64,000 nucleotides of DNA from Nocardiopsis sp. ATB16-24 (GTDB lineage: Bacteria > Actinomycetota > Actinomycetes > Streptosporangiales > Streptosporangiaceae): the NCBI RefSeq assembly GCF_030271535.1, contig NZ_JASCXJ010000010.1, positions 1 to 64,000 of the forward strand. Direction: 5' to 3'. Positions within the stretch are counted from its first letter, which is position 1. Every line of letters starts with the position of its first letter. Positions 17,147 to 23,837 of the stretch are shown here, piece after piece. A program made the position numbers and the translations under genes. The notes below the pieces were generated by a model. The model saw only the letters and a program-made list of their open reading frames with translations. It had not been told where the DNA came from and made no database searches.

Positions 17147-17819
17147 ATGTGGTGGTCGCGCAAGGTAGGTAACCGTGTGTGGCCATCACTGACCTTGACC
17201 TGGTCGCGGTGCTTCTCTGAGTTCACCGCCTCCTTCGCGCACCGCTTCCCTCGCGTCGAATCTCGTCGCCAGGCCACCTCCTCCCTGCGCGGACTGCTCA
17301 GCGAACTGGAACGCAAGAACGGGTGGACCCTGGCCCAGATGTGCGGCGAACAGGGCACCGAACGCCTCCAGCGCCTGCTGAACTTCTACGCCTGGGACAC
17401 CGACGGTGTGTGTGACGACGTCCGTGACCTGGTGGTGGAGGCCTTGGGTGATCCCGACGACGGGGTGCTGATCCTGGACGACACCGGCATTCCTCAAAAA
17501 GGGCACGAAGTCGGCCGGGATGGCCCGTCAGTACTCGGGTACCACAGGGCGGATCGAGAACCGCTGGATCGGTGTGTTCCTGGCCTACGCCGGCCCCGTG
17601 GGGCGGGGGTTGAGCGACCGAGAGCTCTATCTCCTCAAAGCCTGGACCCAAGAGCGCGACCGGTGCCGGGCAGCGGGCATCGGTGATGAGATCCCTTTCG
17701 CCACCAAGAACGAACTCGGCCTGGCCATGCTGCAAAGAGCGTTCCAAGCCCAGGTCCCTTTCGGATGGGTGTCTCGTGCCGGAGGTGATGGAGGCTCTCA
17801 AACCTGGGAAGGATGAGAG
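17147..17819 (+). pseudogene. IS701-family transposase, frameshifted and truncated
   Basis: DDE transposase debris: [59 protein letters not shown] in one frame, then [40 protein letters not shown] and [17 protein letters not shown] in the next. One extra base at 17504 explains the frame change (ACG AAG TCG GCC restores the family sequence). Similarity stops near VPFGWV, where IS3-like sequence begins, so the catalytic C-terminal third is missing. A GCAAC-N5-GTTGC inverted repeat lies just upstream. Confidence 0.88.
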
Positions 17820-17821
17820 AC

Positions 17822-17995
17822 ATGCCAGCACCGAGGAAGTACCCCGATGAGCTGCGCGAACGAGCCACCCGCAGGGCGGTGGACGCCCGCCGTAACCCGG
17901 CCACCTGCGACGAGGCGATCGCCCGCACCGCTGACCAGCTCGGCATCAACCGCGAGACCGGGTCAACACAGGCGTTGGTTCCCAGCCTCCAATAA
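17822..17995 (+). pseudogene. IS3-family OrfA N-terminal fragment
   Basis: MPAPRKYPDELRERATRRAV and IARTADQLGINRE match the N-terminal HTH of IS3-type OrfA proteins of actinomycetes. Homology ends after about 48 codons, where unrelated sequence runs to a stop. OrfA is normally about 95-100 residues and OrfB is missing. It abuts the truncated IS701 copy, indicating nested insertion or deletion. Confidence 0.8.
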
Positions 17996-18015
17996 ACCCG
18001 GCACGAGACAAGATG

Positions 18016-18045
18016 AACATCTGCGCTCACGCACTCCCGGGCATG
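18016..18045 (+). pseudogene. Second integrase 3'-end relic
   Basis: Thirty bases match 8491-8520 of the left integrase relic at 27 positions. They encode NICAHALPGM where the left copy has DIYAHALPGM, so the catalytic tyrosine codon TAC is TGC (Cys). It lies 23 bases before the right attachment repeat, the same geometry as the left relic. Probably what remains of the island's own integrase. Confidence 0.7.
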
Positions 18046-18070
18046 AAAAAAGGCCCCGTGACCAGGGCCT
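18046..18070 (-). terminator. Terminator of tRNA-Leu
   Basis: On the minus strand AGGCCC and GGGCCT form a six-pair stem around eight bases, followed by a run of six T. It lies directly downstream of tRNA-Leu(GAG). A degenerate counterpart with CCCTG/CAGGG and five T occurs beside the left repeat (8601-8620). Confidence 0.75.
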
Positions 18071-18088
18071 TTCCTTGTGTCCGAGGGG
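18069..18088. repeat. Right att-like repeat
   Basis: Exact second copy of the 20-base sequence at 8622-8641. It covers the last 11 bases of tRNA-Leu and nine bases beyond, the classic target for tyrosine-recombinase elements. Confidence 0.85.
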
Positions 18089-18162
18089 GGACTTGAACCC
18101 CCACAGCCTTAACGGCCACTAGCACCTCAAGCTAGCGCGTCTACCTATTCCGCCACCCGGAC
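18078..18162 (-). tRNA. tRNA-Leu(GAG)
   Basis: Complete class II tRNA of 85 bases. The acceptor GTCCGGG pairs with CTCGGAC, discriminator A. Anticodon stem CTAGC/GCTAG encloses loop TTGAGGT with anticodon GAG, decoding CUC/CUU. There is a long variable arm and a T-arm GGGGG-TTCAAGT-CCCCC. No CCA is encoded. Its 3' end is the island's attachment site and is intact. Confidence 0.95.
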
Positions 18163-18305
18163 CGGGCATGAGCGGCGCTCTCGCGCCGGACAGGACAACC
18201 ATAGCAAAGGTCTGAGGGGTCACGAACCAGCTTTTCCGGTGGGGAAGACCGTGACAAGGTCGGGAACACAGCAGGACAGAAGGTGCGACGGGAAGGGAGC
18301 ATCAG

Positions 18306-19628
18306 ATGGCGGAGCCAGGCAGGGAGCCGAGCGCGGCCGAGGTCGAGGTGGTCGACCTGTGCCGCGAGCTCATCGAGTTCGACACCTCCAACTACGGCGA
18401 CCACTCGGGTCCCGGGGAGCGTAAGGCCGCCGAGTACGTGGCGGGCAAGCTCGACGAGGTCGGCGTCGAGTCGACGATCTACGAGAAGCACCCGGGGCGC
18501 AGCAACGTCGTGGCGCGGATCACGGGGGAGGACTCCAGTCGCCCCCCGCTGCTCATCCACGGCCATCTCGACGTCGTTCCGGCGGCCCCCGAGGACTGGA
18601 CCCACCACCCCTTCGCGGCCGAGATCGCCGACGGCTGCGTGTGGGGGCGCGGCGCGATCGACATGAAGAACATGAACGCGATGGTCCTGGCGATGCTGCG
18701 CCAGCGTCTGCGCGAGGGGCGCCGTCCGCCGCGTGACATCGTGCTGGCCTTCCTCGCCGACGAGGAGGCCGGCGGCACCTGGGGCGCCCAGTACCTGGTG
18801 AACGAGCACCCCGAACTGTTCGCCGACTGCGACGCGGCGATCAGCGAGGTCGGCGGCTTCTCGTTCACCGTCAAGGAGAACCGTCGCCTCTACCTGGTGG
18901 AGACGGCGGAGAAGGGCATCGCCTGGATGAAACTGACCGCGCGCGGCACCGCCGGGCACGGTTCGATGGTCAACGACGACAACGCCGTCACCGAGCTGGC
19001 CGCGGCCGTCGCCCGGCTCGGCGAGCACCGGTTCCCCCTCCAGCTCACTCCCACCGTGCGGACCTTCCTGGAGGAGATCTGCGAGGAGTTCGGCATTCCC
19101 TTCGAGGAGAAGGACGTCGACGCCACGGTCGCGCGCCTGGGCCCGATCGCCCGCATGATCGGTGCCACCCTGCGCAACACGGTCAACCCCACGGTCCTGG
19201 GCGGCGGCTACAAGGCCAACGTGATTCCGGGCGAGGCCACCGCACAGGTGGACGGTCGCTTCCTTCCGGGGACCGAGGACGAGTACTTCGCCGAGATCGA
19301 CCGACTCCTGGGGCCCAAGGTCAGCCGTGAGTTCATCCACCACCTGCCGGCCGTGGAGACCTCCTTCGAGGGCGGCCTGGTCAGCGCCATGTCGGAGTCC
19401 CTGCTGGCCGAGGACCCGGGGGCCAAGGCCGTTCCGTACTGCCTCTCCGGCGGTACCGACGCCAAGAGCTTCTCCCGGCTCGGGATCCGCAACTACGGCT
19501 TCGCGCCCCTGAAGCTGCCCCCGGAGCTGGACTTCGCGGGCATGTTCCACGGGGTGGACGAGCGGGTTCCGATCGACGGCCTCCAGTTCGGGGTCCGTGT
19601 ACTGGACCGTTTCGTCGGGCTGAGCTGA
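18306..19628 (+). CDS. M20-family metallopeptidase
   Basis: Zinc-dependent exopeptidase/deacylase of the M20 (ArgE/DapE/CPG2) family, 440 residues, no signal peptide. Metal-site motifs: LIHGHLDVVP (His and Asp), GRGAIDMK (bridging Asp), ADEEAGG (catalytic Glu plus ligand Glu), and a late SGGTDAKSFSRLGI with the distal histidine in MFHGVDER. A dimerisation domain sits between (about 205-325, AEKGIAWMKLTARGTAGHGS). GGGAAGGGAG precedes the ATG. It is the first gene outside the island and is followed by a strong hairpin, so probably monocistronic. Substrate cannot be told; actinobacterial homologues are usually annotated as M20/M25/M40 peptidases or dipeptidases. Confidence 0.92.
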   Translation: MAEPGREPSAAEVEVVDLCRELIEFDTSNYGDHSGPGERKAAEYVAGKLDEVGVESTIYEKHPGRSNVVARITGEDSSRPPLLIHGHLDVVPAAPEDWTHHPFAAEIADGCVWGRGAIDMKNMNAMVLAMLRQRLREGRRPPRDIVLAFLADEEAGGTWGAQYLVNEHPELFADCDAAISEVGGFSFTVKENRRLYLVETAEKGIAWMKLTARGTAGHGSMVNDDNAVTELAAAVARLGEHRFPLQLTPTVRTFLEEICEEFGIPFEEKDVDATVARLGPIARMIGATLRNTVNPTVLGGGYKANVIPGEATAQVDGRFLPGTEDEYFAEIDRLLGPKVSREFIHHLPAVETSFEGGLVSAMSESLLAEDPGAKAVPYCLSGGTDAKSFSRLGIRNYGFAPLKLPPELDFAGMFHGVDERVPIDGLQFGVRVLDRFVGLS

Positions 19629-19653
19629 CTTCGTTCCGTTTTACGGCGCCCAC

Positions 19654-19693
19654 CGGCGGGCCGTGTCGAGAATTTTCTCGGCGCGGCCCGCCG
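19654..19693 (+). terminator. Terminator after the M20 peptidase
   Basis: Arms CGGCGGGCCG and CGGCCCGCCG (10 pairs) enclose an inner CGAGAA/TTCTCG stem. It begins 26 bases after the stop codon. Confidence 0.7.
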
Positions 19694-19853
19694 ATTCGGC
19701 TCACGGTAACCCAGGGTGATGTTAATGTTGCTGTCAGTTCGGCGGCGTCGTGCTCCTCCCGTCTTTGCGGGTGCGGAGCCTCGGCGTCGGCGTGCGACCG
19801 TGACGGCAAAGCCGCGCGGGACCGTCCAGTGGTAGCGGAGCGAAGGGACACCC

Positions 19854-20858
19854 ATGGTGCTCGCGGGTCAGGAGTGGCTGCAAGACAGCCGCGCTGCCCG
19901 CTTGTCCCGGAACTCCCTCACTCGGCTGCTGCTCCTGTCGGGGATCGTCGCCGTCGCATGGCTGGCCGGGGGCATGGGCGTCGCCCATGGTGAGGCCGCC
20001 CCCGAGTCCGGCGGTCTGGTCGACCGGATCCTGGAGGTCGGTGACCACGTCGAGCAGGCGGACCAGGGTACGGCCCAAGGTCTTCGCGGCACGCGGGTCC
20101 TGGAGACCACGGATCGTGTGGCCTCCACCGCGGAGGTGCTCGCCGACACCGCCCTGCACGGGACCGGTGCCACGGCCGCGCTCGACGAGAGCGGGGCCGG
20201 TGACGCGGCCGGCAGGGTGGTCGAGGGGACGGCCCGGGCCATCGACGACACCGCCCGTGACGCGGGCGACCTCATCGGTGGACTGGCCGGCCGTGGCCAC
20301 GAGGTGGTGAGGTCCGCTGACGGGTCCTTGCGCGACGGCCGTCTGGTGGAGGCGGTCGCGGAGGGACTGACCGATTCCACCCGCTCGATCCACGGTCGGA
20401 TCGACGGTGCCGTGAACACCGCGAAACCGCTGCCCCTGCCCGCCCTCGGCGCCTTCGAGGAGCCCGCGACCGAACCGGACCGGCCCTCGGTCCAGGACGA
20501 CCTGGACACCGACGACCGTGAACCCGGCGAGGAGCGGGTCGTCACGGACTCCGACCTCGCCGTCCACCTGCCCGTGGACCCGGTCGTGTGGAGTTCCGCC
20601 GCCGCCGAGACCTCCGCCCCAGAGGCGGATCACGACTCCGGGGATCGTCTTCGCCTCATCGCGGGCGGAGCGCATCACCCGGCTGGGGCCGACGCCGCAG
20701 GTGCCTCCGCCCCGTCCTTCCCCGCTCCCGGCGCCGCCGGGTTCCTCATGGCCCGGGCCGGCCACCTGGCTCCCCGGTCCCAGCGGGTCGCCCTTCCCGG
20801 CGACCCCACCCTGGTCGTCCGTGACGCCGCGGACGATCCTTCCTTCTCGCCCGACTAG
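19854..20858 (+). CDS. Secreted hypothetical protein
   Basis: Not recognised. 334 residues with an N-terminal signal-like segment: a basic stretch (ARLSRNSLTR), a hydrophobic core LLLLSGIVAVAWLAGGM, then small residues ahead of AHGEAAP as a possible cleavage site. The mature part is acidic and Ala/Gly/Asp-rich, with helical heptad-like stretches (VDRILEVGDHVEQADQGTA, DDTARDAGDLIGGLAGRGHE) and a disordered Pro/Ala-rich C-terminal half. It has no cysteine in the mature chain and no anchor motif. AAGGGA precedes the ATG. Location upstream of two chaplin-type genes suggests a cell-surface or aerial-growth role (inference). Confidence 0.7.
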   Translation: MVLAGQEWLQDSRAARLSRNSLTRLLLLSGIVAVAWLAGGMGVAHGEAAPESGGLVDRILEVGDHVEQADQGTAQGLRGTRVLETTDRVASTAEVLADTALHGTGATAALDESGAGDAAGRVVEGTARAIDDTARDAGDLIGGLAGRGHEVVRSADGSLRDGRLVEAVAEGLTDSTRSIHGRIDGAVNTAKPLPLPALGAFEEPATEPDRPSVQDDLDTDDREPGEERVVTDSDLAVHLPVDPVVWSSAAAETSAPEADHDSGDRLRLIAGGAHHPAGADAAGASAPSFPAPGAAGFLMARAGHLAPRSQRVALPGDPTLVVRDAADDPSFSPD

Positions 20859-21018
20859 CCGCGTCGTCATACGACCGCGGCCGGTCCGTGCGCCTTCTCG
20901 CGCAGCCGCCCCGTCATGGGCGCGCCTTCCTCCCGGCCTTCCCGGAGCGTGAAGCTCTCCGTCCGCGGTCCGACGAGCAGTTGATCGGCCGACCTTCTCG
21001 CTGACCAAAGGACACCCC

Positions 21019-21747
21019 ATGACCTATGACACGCACGCCCGGATCGCCGCGCTGGTGACGGCGGGACTGCTCGCCACCAGTGGAGGAGTCGCCTACGCCG
21101 ACACCGTGACCAGCGGAAACGGCTCCATCGGCGGAGGCAACCAGATCGTGGCCGACCTCGACGTCCCCATCAACGTCTGCGGCAACGCCATCGCCCTCCT
21201 CGGTGTGGCGGGCGCCAACTGCGTCGACGGCGACGCCGTGGCCGGCGACCGCGACGGGGACATCGCCACCTCGGGCAACGGCTCCCTGCTGGGCGGCAAC
21301 CAGCTGGTCGTCGACGGTGACGTCCCCGTCAACGTCTGCGGCAACTCCGTCGGAGTCGTCGGTGTGGCGGGCGCCAACTGCGTCGACGGTGACGCCGTGG
21401 TCGAGGACGGCCCCGACGACGACCCCACCGAGGAGCCGAAGAAGCCCGAGGAGCCGAACCCGGAGAAGCCGGAGAAGCCCGAGAAGCCGAAGAACCCGGG
21501 CGAGGACGAGCCCGAGAGCGAGTACCCCGGTGACGGAGACGAGCCCGGTGACGGAGACGACAGGGACCCGCAGGTGTCCGCTCTGCCGGTGACGGACGCG
21601 GAGGCCCCCTCGGCCCCGTCGGGCGAGCTCGCGCTGACCGGAACCGACGGTGGCGCCCTGGCCGGATGGCTGGCCGCCGCCGTGGCCGCGGTCGCGGCCG
21701 GTGTCGGACTGGTCCTGTTCGGCAGGCGCCGCCGCGCCCGCGCCTAG
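21019..21747 (+). CDS. Long chaplin with sortase-type LALTG signal
   Basis: Hydrophobic surface-coat protein of 242 residues. The signal peptide ends near AYA (about 27). Two chaplin (PF03777-type) domains follow, about 32-68 and 85-121, each SGNGS...GGNQ...DVPxNVCGN...GVAGANC with a cysteine pair (54/68 and 107/121) expected to be disulfide-bonded. Then comes a Pro/Glu/Lys-rich wall-spanning linker, sortase-like motif LALTG (204-208), a membrane helix and a positive RRRR tail. This is the layout of long chaplins ChpA-C, which are anchored to peptidoglycan and help aerial hyphae escape surface tension (family knowledge). AAGGACACCCC precedes the ATG. The motif is LALTG, not LAxTG with the more usual acidic follow-up. 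Confidence 0.93.
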   Translation: MTYDTHARIAALVTAGLLATSGGVAYADTVTSGNGSIGGGNQIVADLDVPINVCGNAIALLGVAGANCVDGDAVAGDRDGDIATSGNGSLLGGNQLVVDGDVPVNVCGNSVGVVGVAGANCVDGDAVVEDGPDDDPTEEPKKPEEPNPEKPEKPEKPKNPGEDEPESEYPGDGDEPGDGDDRDPQVSALPVTDAEAPSAPSGELALTGTDGGALAGWLAAAVAAVAAGVGLVLFGRRRRARA

Positions 21748-21755
21748 GGACGGCT

Positions 21756-21781
21756 CCCCGGGCCGCTCCCGCGGCCCGGGG
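21756..21781 (+). terminator. Terminator after the long chaplin
   Basis: Perfect 11-base arms CCCCGGGCCGC and GCGGCCCGGGG with a four-base loop, nine bases past the stop codon. The remaining 280 bases to the next gene hold only its leader. Confidence 0.75.
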
Positions 21782-22063
21782 GCTGACGCGAGTCCCGTAG
21801 CACCGGCCCAGGCCATGTGCTCGGGGTTCACGTCAGCCCCGCCCCGAGAGGCGAGCTGACCGACGGGGTGCGCGCGTCCACCCGCAACCAGTGGACCGAG
21901 ATCGCGGCGCACTCCCCAGAACCGGTGACACGCACCGCCCAGGTGCGAAGCCGACCGGATGATCCCCGGCCTTGGCCGAAGGCCCGCACCCCATCCAGGG
22001 GCGCGGAACGGCCTGTGGCCCGAGCACACCTTCTCATCGACATTCTCTGAAAGGACCTCCCAC

Positions 22064-23203
22064 ATGCGTAAGTGGGCCAGCACCTCAGCGAAGTCCGTGC
22101 TGCTGACCGCGGGATTCGTCGCGCTGGGCAGCGGAGTGGCCTTCGCCGACAGCGACGCCGCGACCAGCGGAAACGGCTCCGTCCTCGGCGGTAACCAGGC
22201 CGTGGTCAACGCCGACGTCCCGGTGAACGTCTCCGGCAACGCCGTCGGGGCGGTCCTCGGCGTGGCCGGGGCCGACAGCACCGGTAACGGGGCCGTCGTG
22301 AGCGAGCGCGACCGGCACGGCGCCGACGTCGCGACCAGTGGGAACGGCTCCCTGCTGGGGGGCAACCAGCTGGTCGTGGACGCGGAGGTCCCGGTCAACG
22401 TCGCGGGCAACGCGATCAGCGCGGTGGGCGGTGTCGCGGGTGCGGCGGCCACCGACACCGGCGCCGTGGTGCACGAGAGCCACGGCCACCGCCACCACCA
22501 CTCCGCGCCCGTCGAGTACACGGTCATGGACGTGGTGGGCGAGGTCTCCCGCAACGCCACCATCCTGCCCCTGCCCGACACCTCCGGTGTGGACGCGGGC
22601 GTGCTGCGTCAGTCGGCGCCGCGCGAGCACCAGGCGGCACCGCGTGAGCACCAGTCCATCGCCACCTCCGGCAACGGCTCCCTGGTCGGTGGGAACCAGG
22701 CGGTCGTGGACCTGGACGTTCCGGTGAACCTGGCCGGTAACGCCATCGCCGCGGTGGGCGGTGTCGCGGGTGCGGCGGCCACCGACACCGGTGCCGTGGT
22801 GCACGAGAGCCACGAGCACATCGCCACCTCCGGCAACGGTTCCGCGGTCGGCGGCAACCAGCTGGTCGTCGACGGCGACGTCCCGGTGAACGTCGCGGGC
22901 AACGCCGTCGGGGCGGTCCTGGGCGTGGCCGGTGTCGCCGCCAGTGACACCGGGGCCGTGGTCGAGCACCAGAGCGCCACGCGGCACCAGGCGAGCGCGC
23001 TGGACGCGGTGCCCGTCGTGAGCGAACTGCCCGAGATCCCCGTCTCGCAGATGCTGCCCGTCCACTACGAGGTGAGCGAGACCACCGCGCAGGCCGTGGA
23101 GCAGCACGCTCCCCAGCACGCCGCCCAGCTGCCCCAGTCCTCGATGCCCGGTCTGGTCGACCCGGTCAACCAGGTGCTGGGAGCCGTGGGCGTGGGTCTG
23201 TGA
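22064..23203 (+). CDS. Four-repeat chaplin-like protein without cysteines
   Basis: Secreted protein of 379 residues. The signal peptide ends near AFA (about 28). Four chaplin-type repeats lie at about 35-72, 91-128, 201-238 and 255-292, each TSGNGSxxGGNQxVVxxxVPVN(V/L)xGNAxxAVxGVAG. Where chaplins have VNVCGN and a closing Cys, these have VNVSGN, VNVAGN or VNLAGN and Ala/Asp, so no disulfide can form; the mature protein has no cysteine. A His-rich segment (HGHRHHH, 141-147) and a 60-residue spacer separate repeats 2 and 3; the C-terminus is His/Gln/Pro-rich without anchor. ATG chosen for AAGGACC upstream. Probably a secreted surface-active or amyloid-like protein (inference). Confidence 0.88.
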   Translation: MRKWASTSAKSVLLTAGFVALGSGVAFADSDAATSGNGSVLGGNQAVVNADVPVNVSGNAVGAVLGVAGADSTGNGAVVSERDRHGADVATSGNGSLLGGNQLVVDAEVPVNVAGNAISAVGGVAGAAATDTGAVVHESHGHRHHHSAPVEYTVMDVVGEVSRNATILPLPDTSGVDAGVLRQSAPREHQAAPREHQSIATSGNGSLVGGNQAVVDLDVPVNLAGNAIAAVGGVAGAAATDTGAVVHESHEHIATSGNGSAVGGNQLVVDGDVPVNVAGNAVGAVLGVAGVAASDTGAVVEHQSATRHQASALDAVPVVSELPEIPVSQMLPVHYEVSETTAQAVEQHAPQHAAQLPQSSMPGLVDPVNQVLGAVGVGL

Positions 23204-23254
23204 CGAGCGTACGGGGGACCGTATCCGCGACCGCGCGGCCCTGATGGTCCGGCA

Positions 23255-23285
23255 CCTCGTTCCGTGAGGAAAGCGGTGGACTGCG
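23255..23285. repeat. 31-bp direct repeat, copy 1
   Basis: Identical to 23391-23421, start-to-start spacing 136 bases. It contains the palindrome TTCC-GTGA-GGAA and a CCTC/GAGG pair, so each copy could be a protein-binding site or short hairpin. Confidence 0.8.
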
Positions 23286-23390
23286 AGGTGTCGGACACCA
23301 TGGGGCGGCGTCGGCGGGGGTGGGGTCCTCCGTGACCGGCACCGCACGGTGCCGTGCGCGTCGAAGGGCCGGAGGCCGTACGTCCTCGCT

Positions 23391-23421
23391 CCTCGTTCCG
23401 TGAGGAAAGCGGTGGACTGCG
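23391..23421. repeat. 31-bp direct repeat, copy 2
   Basis: Exact second copy, with the same internal TTCC-GTGA-GGAA palindrome. The bases flanking the two copies differ, so identity is confined to the 31-base unit. Confidence 0.8.
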
Positions 23422-23837
23422 GGAGAGTGAGGACGGGGCCGCCGGCCCAGGACGTGAGTCGAGTCCTTCCGGGAATATCCGGGAGGACTCGCCGCATTTC
23501 GGAAGTGTGAACACCCGGCTCCTGTCAAGTGTGACCGAAGTCACTCCATGGGGACGTTGTGGGTGCTCGTCAGAGGCTGTGACGGCCGATCGGCGCGCGT
23601 CGTGGGGACGGCTCGCGTACGCTACGGGCCGGTACTGGTGCGAGGAGAGCTTATTCTGCGGATGCCGGTGGGTGGGAGCAGGACGTCCTGCCCGGGGCCG
23701 CGGTGACCTCGCCCGCGCGAGGACGGCCACTCGCCCACCGATGGGGAGGACCTGGCGTTTCGGTTACTGTCGGTTCCCACAGGACGCCGACGGACCGCGG
23801 CCGGACAGATCACGAAGGCTAGACGTAGGGGAAGAGC

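Larger units (their letters stand above)
8642..18068. mobile_element. Decayed integrative element at tRNA-Leu(GAG)
   Basis: About 9.4 kb bounded by a 20-bp direct repeat, the right copy lying in the 3' end of tRNA-Leu. Contents: a frameshifted DUF2637 (SpdB-like) gene, an intact five-gene restriction-type module, IS701 and IS3 fragments, and a 30-base integrase relic beside the tRNA. No complete integrase, relaxase or FtsK/TraB translocase remains, so it is immobile by itself. Codon use in the restriction module has more A/T at wobble positions than flanking genes, consistent with transfer. A second integrase relic outside the left repeat suggests two successive insertions at this tRNA. Confidence 0.8.
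23204..23837. other. Intergenic region with a 31-bp direct repeat
   Basis: No supportable gene between the chaplin-like gene and topA. It holds two exact 31-base repeats (see entries). The 3' half, from about 23460, is less GC-rich and is the likely topA promoter region. Confidence 0.6.
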
